A stretch of 59,252 bases of DNA from Chrysophaeum taylorii (GCA_029834535.1 JAQMWT010000689.1:1-59252); one strand, 5' to 3'; shown: positions 30,025 through 40,070, counted from the stretch's first letter. Notes: generated from the letters alone by a model not told the origin. A program made the numbers and translations.

Positions 30025-30762
30025 TTAAAGTGTGGACACGAATGGTATGTCAGGAAAGACCTGCGTCCAAGGTTCGTCGACTATTAACTTGCGACTGATG
30101 GAATTAGCGTGGTCTGCAACGTCAAGAAAGGAAGTGACTCGTTTATTAGGCCATGAAAGCAGATCAAGAGGGCCGGTGTTATATTTACGTGCAACGAGGA
30201 TCCATCTCTCTCTGGCTTGATAATCTCCACATAGATAGCATGGAAATCGGTCACATACATCCACCGTATAGTGCATCGTTGAGAAGATGAGACTAGCAAC
30301 TCGTATATGGTCTTCATACGATGCGGAGTGTGGTGGTGTCATTTCCATGAAAAGAACAAGCGGCTTTAAAAGCTCAAGTACACTTAGAGCACTTGGAAAC
30401 AAAGAATCATCCATATCACGCTCGAAGGTGGAAATGGATCTCCCATTGATTATGTTGCGATTTGTGCATGGTGATGTCAATTCCACTATATCGGTGTAAT
30501 ATCGTGCACGTTCAACGTCCGATGCTCGATGGAGATATGTCAGAAACTTAGGTAGGGATGGGAAAACTTCGATGGAATTACCAAAACGTCTTCGTAGCAT
30601 GTGCGTGATATTGTCGTCGCTCTCAACAAGAACTTTAACGTTGATGTTGATTTGCAAGTCATTAGAAGCGCAAGCCAAGAATGCAGGAGTGGACATCCCA
30701 GAGCAAAGTAGAGTTACAGTAGGTGTTCGTGAGCTAGGAGGCGTAGTTACTGTGTGAAGCAA
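30025..30762 (-). CDS. C5 cytosine methyltransferase, motifs I-VIII, copia copy B
   Basis: 245 aa. Same motifs as copy A: I (TLLCSGMSTPAF), II (VLVESDD), IV (TDIVELTSPCTNRN with Pro-Cys), VI (LVLFMEM), VIII (QARERWILVAR). Substitutions between copies fall outside these motifs (for example T to P after MEM, I to V in DVCD), which is what selection on the enzyme would leave, although the sample is two. A TAA at 30,025 ends the frame where copy A reads Pro-Lys. Expected activity: cytosine methylation, perhaps of element DNA, so that it escapes or directs host silencing; that role is inference. Confidence 0.87.
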   Translation of the reverse strand: MLHTVTTPPSSRTPTVTLLCSGMSTPAFLACASNDLQININVKVLVESDDNITHMLRRRFGNSIEVFPSLPKFLTYLHRASDVERARYYTDIVELTSPCTNRNIINGRSISTFERDMDDSLFPSALSVLELLKPLVLFMEMTPPHSASYEDHIRVASLIFSTMHYTVDVCDRFPCYLCGDYQARERWILVARKYNTGPLDLLSWPNKRVTSFLDVADHANSISRKLIVDEPWTQVFPDIPFVSTL

Positions 30763-30784
30763 ACGTGTGGTAACCTTGCGTCAT

Positions 30785-31871
30785 ACGGGAGGTGGGAAGT
30801 GCTTGCGTATGTAAGGCAGCTGCGAATGCTTTGACTCCAGGATGGTTTTAAGCCATGGGACGTAAATTACGCGTTCCATGAGGGTGGAATATAGTTTAAG
30901 CATTTCGCGTTGTTCATTAAAAGCACATAGTCTGAACTGTAGAGAGCGAAGTTCCATTTTACGCGCTTTTGCTTGTTGTAGCGAATAAATTGGTAGAGTA
31001 GGCAACAGGTTACTGAGTCTAAACAAAGTAAGCTTGACATTATCATCAATTTTACTCTGGATAGATGATTGTCCTTTAAATTCAACTCCATAGAGATGTA
31101 TACCAAGTTTATCTTCTCCCATTGAGTCATACTGATGATGTGCAGATCGGGATCGTTATGGTCGTTTTGCTTGGGTAGAAAAAGCGCAACGTCTAGCTTT
31201 ACATATCCCACATTTGGATGCTTTGGGAGAGCGGGAATGACGGTCCTTATAATCATAGCATGTGTGATTCTCTGCGTATCCGTAGCAGTCTGGATAGCAG
31301 GTGATAAGGACTCGGGTAGCTTTACGATGTGGATAGGATCAGCATAACGTTTAAAGTTAATTACATGTTGAGAAGCACATGTGTCAGCATATCCTGGCGT
31401 AGTCATTAGCGGCAAATTGTACTCGTTGTACAGTTTAAGCATTGTTGCATAACAGGCATGTGTTGAGCTTTGACCAAACACGTACTGTGTCATGAAACTT
31501 TGCGTTTGTTCGGAAGGCACAACGACGAGTGTAAAACCAGTGTTTAATTTTGGTAGCAACACAGGGGGATCTGTGCCATCTTCATTATCTTCGTTGGGTA
31601 GATTATTGGGGAGCTCAGAGTGCGAGGAAGTTTCCCGAGCTTGACGACGAACGATAGCATTCTGAGCTTTAGCATTTATGTGCTGCAATAGCGGCTGAGG
31701 GATGTTATCGATTTCATCATCTTTAATGGACAGAAAAGTGTGGAACATTTTCTCTGTATCAGCAGTCCCCCTCTGCTCCGCATCACTGGGGGACGCTTCA
31801 GGAGCAGATGTTTCAGTTTGATACTTTTCTTCTGAAACATGAGATTCCTTATCGGCTTCTAAGAGGTTCAC
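30785..31871 (-). CDS. Gag end and protease, copia copy B
   Basis: The open frame of 334 aa contains YADTCASQHVINFKRYAD, the protease active site with Asp at 31,383-31,385 and Cys replacing Gly of DTG. The C-terminal half of the protease passes into another frame (31,122 to 30,781), so one frameshift is present near 31,100. The domain ends shortly before the methyltransferase at 30,762. Confidence 0.72.
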
Positions 31872-33518
31872 ATGGTATTGGACATAGTATCAACTCGAGA
31901 TAAGTAGAGATGAACTTGGGTGGCTTCGTCAGGATCTAAGGACTGTGTCGAAGCTTGAGAAGCGGTTGTCCAGAGGGTACTCAGTAAGCTTTTCATTTCC
32001 CCCTGTACCATTTTAGAGTCGGTAGAGGGGTTGGGATTCGCTTCCTGTAATTTACCAAACAGGTGGCGAAGACGATCAACTTGATAAGTAGCCCGGTCCA
32101 TAAGAGACATATTAGAGCGTGCATTACGGTTAGAGGAAGGTGAGTAGACAGGACGATCGAAGCTGGTACCTTTGACGTTATAATTTGAAGGTGGACGATA
32201 GTACGACGTGTCACGAGTAAAATTGTCGATGCTTTGTCTTTTGCATTACGAAGCTTACGAGCGTTGAAGCCAGACTGTCCAGCTACAGTAGCTAACAACG
32301 AGTAAGCGTTGTTTAGAGAGTCGTGGGATTGATGAATAGTATCCATCAATAATACCTTAGGTGGCTTGGTAGCGGTAGTACCAGGGATGTAAGGGATCCA
32401 GGAAGCGGGTTTATCCAAGCGTCGGTTAGAGGAAAACTTTGTTTCATTGTATATCTTTAACAAGAACTCCAATAACGGACGAACGTCGTTAGGATCAACT
32501 AGCTTTAACAATTCAGGATCGTGAATCGAGTTGTTCCCAGCGCGTGTCTCGTAGAGTTTACACCATTCCAATAAAGATTGAGAATAGCGTTCGTGATCCG
32601 AGGGATTAGCATATTGACGGTAGATCTCCTCGTGAGCATTAAGAGTGATTATGGAGTTATTAAATTGGATTGATGCACCATCATTATTTAATTGCTTTGC
32701 CTGAGATTGGAAAGCAAGGAGTTGTTCGACAAATACATGGGCATACCAATTAACATTTAAAGACATTCGATTAAAATGAGATTCAAGCTCAGTAACATCT
32801 GTACAAGACACTGTCTCATAGTAATGGCAAGCTAAAAGCATTACTGCACGTAGTTTATTAGGATGTGCAGTATGTGCATATATCTTCTTTAATCGAGGCC
32901 ACATAGCGAGTGCTGGTTTGTCTTGTGATTCCAGATTAAAAAATGTGTACAAGAAACCAGCATAAGTTTCGCAGTGTTTGATCCAGTCGGTATTAGAGAG
33001 ACCTGTAAAGGATATGTTAGTTAGAGAAGAATCATACACAATTGATATAGGGAGTCGGGTATCTATTAGACCGAGGACACGTTTAACATCCTCATTTAAT
33101 TCGGGACGAACGAGATTGTATGACTCTTGGCAATAAAGTCGTTCGAGATTGTTACGGACATCAACTGTTAGTTGATGTGATGAGTTGACGTGCCAAGTTT
33201 TAAATGATCAGGCAGGGCATCTTCATCAGGTAAGTTTAAATCGATTACTTGTTCAGCTTTCCATTGAGCGAAGATGATATCAACTTCTTGTTCAAGAAGT
33301 TGATTATACTCCGGAGCATTCCGGGTGTAAGCTTCATATGAATCGAAGCAGAATAACGCGCCCACATATGGACTTGTCATATGCCTGCGAAGCACCTCAA
33401 TTTGCAAGCTCACATTGGTTGAGTTGTCTTGGAAACGCAATCCTGCGTTAATTTTATCCGCGAGGATTTGCTCTAGTTTGTAGATATCCGTAGTGGATAT
33501 TGGTGTTTGTTTTGACAT
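31868..33518 (-). pseudogene. copia Gag, copy B
   Basis: Starts MSKQTPIST at 33,518; open for 116 aa, then a frameshift near 33,175, a 348-aa frame from 33,039, and another shift near 32,225 into the frame ending at 31,868. Otherwise well preserved. N-terminal part has a helical EQxLADKxNAGL region, the central part is Asn/Gln-rich, the C-terminal part is Ser/Thr-rich with acidic stretches. It should form the particle that packages element RNA. No CCHC knuckle seen. Confidence 0.72.
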
Positions 33519-33995
33519 GATTGCGACCTATTAAGGAATAGGTTATAGGATTGATAGACATATTCGGCACATAAGAATGAAGGGTTTCTCAAGTGCGGGT
33601 TCTATGTACAGCACGCTATTTTAAACGTGGGCTTATTTACAAGACCAAACAAATCAACATGCTATTTAAAAACAGGATGACTTGAGACTGAAGAATGAAT
33701 TAATTCTCGAGCAGTCAGTCTTTTGTTGGGGAATAGAAGAAGAAAAAAAAAAACGTACAAGTTTCCGCGGCTTGTATAGGAAAAATTTTAATTTTATTAG
33801 CTATGCGAGTGCATATGACCAGTGACCAACCCAACTCGGCCACAAACCAAATTAACTGGTGGGCATATACCGTCACATAACAAATATGTACAGTAGACCA
33901 CCGCCAAACACATTGTCGCATTGTACTCGTGATCAGGCGTAAATTGATCACTCCATTTATACGTACAACACAGTTGGGCTGACACACCTACGTAT
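33519..33995 (-). other. Untranslated leader of copia copy B
   Basis: About 475 bp between primer site and Gag ATG, homologous to 347-816. No gene or known RNA motif seen. Contains an A-rich run near 33,742. Confidence 0.6.
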
Positions 33996-34009
33996 CTGGG
34001 CCCATAACC
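33996..34009 (-). promoter_or_regulatory. Primer-binding site of copia copy B
   Basis: GGTTATGGGCCCAG on the minus strand, adjacent to the LTR and identical to copy A. Complementary to the iMet tRNA anticodon arm, implying priming by a cleaved half-tRNA. Confidence 0.85.
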
Positions 34010-34412
34010 TGGAGAGATTTGACCCTCTCCGGGTACATGGTAGAGACTGCGTGCAGTCTTAGGCGTGTACAGACCATTCCGCTTGCCACATGCTACTACA
34101 CAAGGTAGGGCTTTAAGTCCTAACTCCTTAAGGACATTAGGTCCCATAGAAGCGTTTACACTGACAACGAGGAACGAAGCCTCTGTTAATTAAACAGAAA
34201 GCCCCGTACCTGACGGTACGCACCTGGAGGCCTACTCCATGTTGGAAAAGAACTTCATACTGGGTTCTTCATCGTCATGAAAAGTATAATTGCGGAAGGG
34301 TAAGGAAGGAAGGAAGGAACGAGGGAAAGCCGTATTACGGAGAGAAAACCCTCGTGTAGAGATAGGTGTGAAATGTTCCAGTGTCGCACGCATAATAGTG
34401 TAGCTCTCTGGA
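34010..34412 (-). repeat. 5' LTR of copia copy B
   Basis: 403 bp, from TCCAGAGAGCT to AATCTCTCCA (minus strand). Ends are fixed by the target duplication outside and the primer site inside. It starts TC rather than the usual TG; the 3' LTR does too. Imperfect terminal inverted repeat TCCAGAGAG/TGGAGAGAT. An AAGG microsatellite lies inside. Confidence 0.93.
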
Positions 34413-34417
34413 GGTGG

Positions 34418-34830
34418 AGCGAGTCTATGCAGTGCGCGTGGAGAATGTTTCCTGAGAGCGCAACATCGATTTCCCGGAGGCAGCGTATGCGTGTGGCGTC
34501 CAGAAGAGAGCTACGCAAGCTGACGAAAAGGACCGAAATTGTCGCAATATGATCGTTTGCAGTTTGGGACTGATCGGGGCGTTCAAAACGCTCGAAATGT
34601 GTGTCCGTGACTGCGGCCATGGTGGAGGCTTGCCAAAAACTTGGTCGCAGTGAGACATAAGGGTCGGCATCCGAAAGGAGTGAGTCCTCTGACTGAGAGT
34701 TGAAGAGCGGGTGAGCATGTGCTGCGACTGATGCATGTGCGGTGACGTCCATTGAATCGTAACATGGTGATCGTAAACGGGTCCATGCAGCCTGCTGGGC
34801 AGTGTCTTCCAGTGCATCCGGCCGGGAAAT
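34418..34830. other. Continuation of repeat X up to the gypsy element
   Basis: Directly joined to 21,795 before copia B inserted. A minus-strand open frame runs through it (34,985-34,425) but composition and lack of homology argue against coding. The boundary with the gypsy element is not resolved. Confidence 0.45.
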
Positions 34831-35408
34831 AGCAAGTCGTCTTCTACACGACAGCGAGACGGACGATCACCTTCTAGACGATCGTCGCGCCGACACCGAA
34901 GTAAGAGCCCTGATCGAAAGGCCAATAGTCCTACATCAAGCCCGAGCCCCCGCCGTCGCCGCCATAGCCGGAGCTCTAGTCGCAATTCGCGCCGGCGCAG
35001 ACGTCATCGACAGCGCGATGACGAATATGACGGAGGCCGATATCAGGATAGTTCGGGACATTCGAGCGCAACTTTCGCGTTCCAATCTCTATGCGAAGCG
35101 CCGCCGTCGTCGGGAGTTGTCTTTCACCCGACGGCGCGCCCCGCCGGAGTCTCCGATGATGTTGCCGGTGCCGCTGTGACGAGCAGCCATCGCTTGCAAC
35201 AGGAGCAAAATACCACCAACGCTCGGGTGTTCGGAGGCCTTTTACATCGTATGTGGAAGCAATATCAGATGCAACTTTGGATTCTCCGCGCTACTGGGAA
35301 GACTCGGACTTGGAGACCGACGAACCCATGCCGCAGGTTCCAGTGTCCCCCCATTCTTCAATGTGCATGTCTTGCAGGGCAGTTCACGATGATGACGTTA
35401 GACCTTTT
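34831..35408 (+). CDS. RS-rich N-terminal region of gypsy copy 2
   Basis: In the frame of 34,831 the product begins SKSSSTRQRDGRSPSRRSSR and continues with Arg/Ser, Ser-Pro and poly-Arg repeats to about 35,015, then QRDDEYDGGRYQDSSGH, and runs to a stop at 35,408. Such RS domains belong to splicing factors and nuclear-speckle proteins; in a retroelement it may serve RNA binding or nuclear entry. No ATG is seen in this frame upstream, so the start is unclear. It precedes the Gag/protease part in the same strand. It could also be a host SR-protein fragment caught in the element. Confidence 0.6.
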
Positions 35409-35459
35409 GCCTTGACGTCGGGGACGACGTCTTCTTTCCTACGCCCCACGAGACTGTTT

Positions 35460-35753
35460 TAGCCGATTTAGCCGATGTTTTGGCCGATACAATTTTGGTC
35501 GCAGCAGAGCAGACCACAGCGGCGCCGATGGAGGAGAAGTGGATGGGAATGTCCGATTTGATGGACGAGAAACGAATATTATCAGAGGAGATAAAGGAGG
35601 AAGTATATGTGCCTCCGATTGAGAAGTGTCAGAATTTGTAGTCAGCGAAACTGGGGAATGAGGAAGCAACGGAAGCGGCGAGAGCCAATATAGATTCAGA
35701 GGCGAGATGTGGAACGCTAGAGATGGCAGCGGCGACGATACAGATGCCGGGCG
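35460..35753 (+). pseudogene. gypsy acidic Gag/pre-protease region, copy 2
   Basis: ADVLADTILVAAEQ, then MEEKWMGMSDLMDEKRILSE and EEVYVPPIEKCQNL, a stop, and GDAKPEIRCHHT. Corresponds to 13,236-14,275 of copy 1 but without the retroposon. Function as Gag C-terminus is by position only. Confidence 0.5.
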
Positions 35754-37199
35754 ATGCGAAACCGGAGATACGATGTCATCACACTGCACTTTCGCCGAGC
35801 GATGGGGAAAAGCGCGATCGAGCAAGACCTCATCACCATCGGTTGTTTGGACCCTGGTACACTTACGTTCATAGTTGGTCATATTTACAGACGACGAGAC
35901 GGACCGAAGTTCGTAACGACTTTAGGCGTGGATGGAATGGCTGATGTCTCCTATATTTGTCGTGGGATGGTCGAAAAACTGACAAAGGATAATATTATCC
36001 TTGACCGAGGCGATCTTCCAGTCGAGCGCACCCTGTACGGGTCAGGATTGAACAAGACGACTATCCACAAATGGGTCGCATTGCGAATTGCGCTCGCGGA
36101 CGACGTGGCCGTTCCAGTTGTTGCCATTGTGGCCGATACTAATCACCTATTTCTGCTGGGTGCGCGCGATATTCGGGTGTTGGGAGCCATAGTGGACTAC
36201 CCGCGAAATCGCTTTGCGTTTCTCCGCACACAAGTCGCTTATGGGCGCAAGATGGCTGGCTTCATGATGTGGCTGATTGAACAGGAGGCGTCCATTATTT
36301 CTTACATAGCGCGCTTACACCCTTACGTGTACGTCGTCAATTTTCATGATATCACGCCCACTTTGATGAGCTCTCGCGTGCGATTGTTGGTTTCCAGTCA
36401 CCCACTGCACTTGCAAGAGGATCGGAGGATATGTGCGAATATGCAACAAAAATTTGCTGCAGCTTTAGGATACGCTCATGAACGCCACCTGCTCCAGCTG
36501 AATAATCTCGGCTCGTCCCGAGAAGCAACAGATGCGGCTTACACCGCTACGCGAGTTCCTCTTCGTTTGGGACCGCATCGCTCGGACACTCAGCCTTTGA
36601 CTCTGGAGATGACGGCCGAGTTGCTCACGATGCCGCTGGACCATGATTGGGCTAGCTTGTCTAAGACAGATTCGTTCAAACATTTAGCGTCTGTCGTCCC
36701 TCCATACACTCTTGCGATTTTAGCAGTTGATCTGCACAACTCCGTGACCAGAGGTTCCCGCCAAAGTGGCGAAGTCATGCCGACCGCGTTGAGCCCGACA
36801 GATCGATCTTTTGAGCAGTATTTGCGAATTTCCGACACCACCCTTCGTCACGTACAGATTCCGCTGTTAAATACACGTACTCGTGTCGTTAAGTGGGTGT
36901 CAAAAGATGATCTCCAGGATCCCACTAAATGGGAACCGCCAGAAGCCCCTATGCTTCCGCTTCCAACAGATGCGCCGGGGACGGCTCATGCTTTTTCTGC
37001 TGGGCCCACCCGACAATCAAAAGTGGACGTTCCGCCGGATCCTGAACCTGAACAGGAGCCGAAAGTAAGGAGCGAGCCGAATGTGCGCGTCAAAGGTGAA
37101 AAGATCAATAAGAGCCACCCTGAGGTGAGGTTCAAATACGAAGAAAAGTTCGATGAGCCATGGAAGGATGCGCCGCGCGACGCGGACGGTGTACCGTAA
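35754..37199 (+). CDS. gypsy protease fused to methyltransferase C-terminal half, copy 2
   Basis: 481 aa. Protease: LGVDGMADVSYICRGM (about residues 53-70) and FLLGARDIRVLGAIVDY. At about residue 170 (RTQVAYGRKMAGF) the frame jumps to the region after methyltransferase motif IV of copy 1: roughly 1.2 kb holding the linker, motif I and motif IV is missing, yet the frame stays open. What follows is HPYVYVVNFHD (VI-like), PLTLEMTAELLTMP (IX) and ASVVPPYTLAILAVDL (X). Without SAM-binding and catalytic motifs it cannot methylate. The tail is Pro/Glu/Lys-rich. Confidence 0.72.
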   Translation: MRNRRYDVITLHFRRAMGKSAIEQDLITIGCLDPGTLTFIVGHIYRRRDGPKFVTTLGVDGMADVSYICRGMVEKLTKDNIILDRGDLPVERTLYGSGLNKTTIHKWVALRIALADDVAVPVVAIVADTNHLFLLGARDIRVLGAIVDYPRNRFAFLRTQVAYGRKMAGFMMWLIEQEASIISYIARLHPYVYVVNFHDITPTLMSSRVRLLVSSHPLHLQEDRRICANMQQKFAAALGYAHERHLLQLNNLGSSREATDAAYTATRVPLRLGPHRSDTQPLTLEMTAELLTMPLDHDWASLSKTDSFKHLASVVPPYTLAILAVDLHNSVTRGSRQSGEVMPTALSPTDRSFEQYLRISDTTLRHVQIPLLNTRTRVVKWVSKDDLQDPTKWEPPEAPMLPLPTDAPGTAHAFSAGPTRQSKVDVPPDPEPEQEPKVRSEPNVRVKGEKINKSHPEVRFKYEEKFDEPWKDAPRDADGVP

Positions 37200-37200
37200 C

Positions 37201-38466
37201 CGCAGACCCCGGAGCACGTCAAGGACAATGAGGCGATGAAAGTCGCAACTCCGACGAAGGAAGAAGTCGAAAAGGTTTTTCGAGAACTAGGAATTCCCGA
37301 CAACCCGCATCTGGATGAGGATGCGAAGATGATGTTGAGCCACTGCGTGCAATACGCGTGGGCCTTTTTTTGATCCGACTATGAGACCCGTGGAGCCACC
37401 GGTTTCTTTGGGATCTAAAGACGCAAACCCACGACCGATCAAGATGACGCCTTATAGGTTGACGCCAGCAAAGCTCGAGTGTCTCAGAAAGCAGATCACT
37501 GAGTGGTGTCGCGATGGAGTCATCCGACCGGCGAACTCTCGGTGGGGATTCCCTGTACTGATGCTGCCTAAGAAGGGAGCAGAGGCCGGGACGTCGAATG
37601 CTTTTCGTGTTGCAGTTGACTTGCGTCAGCTCAATGATCAGCTGGTCAATGACAGTTGGCCGAATATTCGTCAAGATGATGCTTTGGCTTTTCTTGCCAT
37701 GCGCCGTTGGCGGACGTGCATTGATGTTCGATGGGGTTATCATAACCTACGTTTGGACGCCGCCGCTCAGGACGCCGTTACGATGGTTTGTCCACTTGGA
37801 GCCCATAGTTTCTTGCGCTTGCCTCTAGGAGTAAAATCAGCAGGAGCTCTCTTCTGTAAGCAGATGGCTAGCGATTTGTCCACATGGATGTATAAGGACT
37901 TGGTCGCGTTTGTCGAGGATATTATGATGGGATTGGATGAACTCCACCGACATTTACAAGTCCTGATTGAAGTGCTGTGCCATTTCGCACCGCGATTATA
38001 TAGTGGACGAACTTCGAAGTTCCACCTCCTCGAAGATGAAATCGAGTTTTTGGGACACATTTCGACTCCGGAAGGCTTGAAGCCGAATCCCAAGACGTTC
38101 GAAGCGCTGCTGCAGATGCCGATTCCTGGTACGTTGCCGAACACGTCCCCGAAGACCCAGATTCGATCTTTCATCGGCATGAGCAACTATTGCCGCCGAT
38201 ATGTGAAGAATTATTCGAAGATTGTGGAGCCGCGGAGGCGATTGTGTCTTGAAGGCGTTAAGTTTGAGTGGACGCCTGAGTGCCAAAAGGCATGGGACAC
38301 GATCATCGAAGCTTTGGTGGACTCTCGCGGAGATTATCATCCTGACTACGATCTTCCTTTTCAGATCCGCTCGGGTGCTTCCAAGGATGGTCTGGGCTCG
38401 TATCTTTTTCAGCTCGTGGAAGTCAAGGACGAAACCGGCAAGGTGACACGAGAGGAGAGTAATTGA
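37201..38466 (+). CDS. gypsy reverse transcriptase, copy 2
   Basis: 361 aa from 37,381. PYRLTPAKLECLRKQI, then VIRPANSRWGFPVLMLPKK, FRVAVDLRQLN, TCIDVRWGYHNLRLD (motif A Asp kept), FLRLPLGVKSAGALF and the active-site box FVED (37,909-37,920) in place of YxDD. Then EFLGHISTPEGLKPNPK and FIGMSNYCRRYVKNYS, typical of gypsy RT thumb and connection. The first Asp of the box is Glu, so catalysis is doubtful. Confidence 0.88.
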
Positions 38467-38700
38467 GTATTGGAGCCGAGCTGTGCCGAAAGAGATGCGG
38501 AACTATGAGCCTCGCCGGCTAGAGCTACTGGCAGTTATTCTTTCTCTTGAGCATATCGCTCTTATATCGAAGGTCACAAGACGATCCTTGAGACGGATCA
38601 TCGAACTTGACGTTTTCACGAAAGGCGAAGCACTCTGGGCAGTTGGCTCGATGGGCGATGCGGCTCGCCAATTTTGATCCTGAATTGGGTTACAAACCAG
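38467..38700 (+). pseudogene. gypsy RNase H, copy 2
   Basis: The start, LPFQIRSGASKDGLGSYLF, is at the end of the RT frame: the usual TDAS has Gly in place of Asp. A stop at 38,464 and shifts follow; EMRNYEPRRLELLAVILSLE (second acidic block) lies in 38,483-38,677, and RWAMRLANFDPELGYKPGK in the next frame. Broken and with a lost catalytic Asp. Confidence 0.78.
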
Positions 38701-40070
38701 GAAAGTCGCCGGGAATGAGTATCCCTGACTGTATTTCTCGCAATCCTATAGATCATGTCATCGAGACGGACGAGTTTGGTGAACCCTCGAACCACGCGTA
38801 TCTAGTGTGCCAAGAACTTCCTCGCCCTGTCGATGATGAAGGAGTACCTTTACCTGGGTGCCATGTCATTCTGTCGTTTGTTACGACTGAGTTACCTGTG
38901 GAGGAAGAAGAAGAGGATCTCGATGATCCGATGCAATTGGTCACGTCTCATGCTACGAGACAACGTCAGAAGCAACGTCTGCAGACCCAGCCTAGTATTT
39001 TCCGTGATGCCGATGATTACCAAGAGTACATCGACAAGATCCCGGATAATTTGACTTTGGAAGAGATAGCCAAAGAGCAGACCACTGATGCTATTTACGA
39101 GGACATTCGTTATCGCATGGCTCAGGGCCATTCTCTTCGTCGGTACGGAGCCAATTATCGCTATCAAGTGGTGAAAGGAGTTCTCTACCGTGCCGCACCT
39201 GACTTGCACCCGATGATAGTCGCACCCCGAACTTTACGGACGCGCATCATCCGATTGTACCATGACACACCTCTCAATGGTGGTCACATGGGTCGTCAAA
39301 GTACAGTGCAGTCGATACTTGAACGTTTTTGGTGGCCCCACATGTCTAATGAGGTGGGTGCTTATATTGCTGGTTGCATAGTGTGCAAGAAAGCTCGCAC
39401 GCCTGAACCAAAGAGAGCAGGTCTTCTTCAGCAACCGGTGTATGATGGTGATTGCGCCGTCCTTTGTATGGATTTGTTCGGACCTTTGCCCAGTGCTGGT
39501 CCCGAGACATATCTGATCATCTTTTTTGATCCATTTTCTCATTTCTTGATTCTCGACGTACTACACCATAAGACTGCTGAGTCAATCCTCGAGTCTTTTG
39601 TCGCGAATATATTACTCGAAGGTTACCTGGCTCATAGGATTCGTACCGACAATGGGAAAGAGTTCGTCAACAAATTGATGGAAGAGCTTGGTCATCGCTT
39701 CAATGTTCGGTATAGTACCACGATTCCGCATCATGCTCAGGCTAATCCTGCGGAAAGGGTCAACCGCTTTATCAAGGCTTTTCTCCGTGCGTGTCTTCAA
39801 AACCGCAAGATTACGGACTGGCCCGCGGAGTACATTGCTTTTTGCTACAATCGTAAGTCTATTCCGGGAACTCAGATCTCACCTTTCATGCTTCGTCTCA
39901 ACCGGCAGCCTCTATTGCCAACCGATTATACGATAATGGATCTTGATGTCCGCCGCCTGCCGAAAACTCGCTCCGATGTTGTGGCAGAGACTCGCGAGAG
40001 GTTGAAATTCTATACCGCTACGGTGAACGAAGCTCGCGAGAAGGCTCTTCGTAAACAACGTCTCGCTTAA
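38607..40070 (+). CDS. gypsy integrase, copy 2
   Basis: 487 aa including the end of RNase H. HHCC zinc finger: YHDTPLNGGHMG and CIVCKK (about 39,255-39,400). Core: VLCMDLFGPLP (Asp), RIRTDNGKEFV (Asp), HHAQANPAERVNRFIK (Glu), a complete DDE set. Ends with the usual region before the C-terminal domain. Of all the gypsy domains in this copy it is the only one that looks catalytically intact. Confidence 0.9.
   Translation: MTFSRKAKHSGQLARWAMRLANFDPELGYKPGKSPGMSIPDCISRNPIDHVIETDEFGEPSNHAYLVCQELPRPVDDEGVPLPGCHVILSFVTTELPVEEEEEDLDDPMQLVTSHATRQRQKQRLQTQPSIFRDADDYQEYIDKIPDNLTLEEIAKEQTTDAIYEDIRYRMAQGHSLRRYGANYRYQVVKGVLYRAAPDLHPMIVAPRTLRTRIIRLYHDTPLNGGHMGRQSTVQSILERFWWPHMSNEVGAYIAGCIVCKKARTPEPKRAGLLQQPVYDGDCAVLCMDLFGPLPSAGPETYLIIFFDPFSHFLILDVLHHKTAESILESFVANILLEGYLAHRIRTDNGKEFVNKLMEELGHRFNVRYSTTIPHHAQANPAERVNRFIKAFLRACLQNRKITDWPAEYIAFCYNRKSIPGTQISPFMLRLNRQPLLPTDYTIMDLDVRRLPKTRSDVVAETRERLKFYTATVNEAREKALRKQRLA

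Larger units (their letters stand above)
21801..34412 (-). mobile_element. Complete Ty1/copia retrotransposon copy B with methyltransferase
   Basis: 12.6 kb from LTR to LTR. Target duplication GGTGG at 21,796-21,800 and 34,413-34,417. Order on the minus strand: 5' LTR, primer site, leader, Gag, protease, methyltransferase, integrase, RT, RNase H, ORF3, a foreign insertion (23,104-23,530), a coiled-coil ORF, polypurine tract, 3' LTR. The LTRs differ at about 4% of sites, so the insertion is not fresh. It landed in repeat X, whose two parts flank it. Confidence 0.94.

Noticed and set aside
34425..34985. 186-aa minus-strand frame opposite the RS region
   Set aside because: It is the antisense of the RS-coding stretch and passes into repeat X; the plus frame has the meaningful RS pattern.
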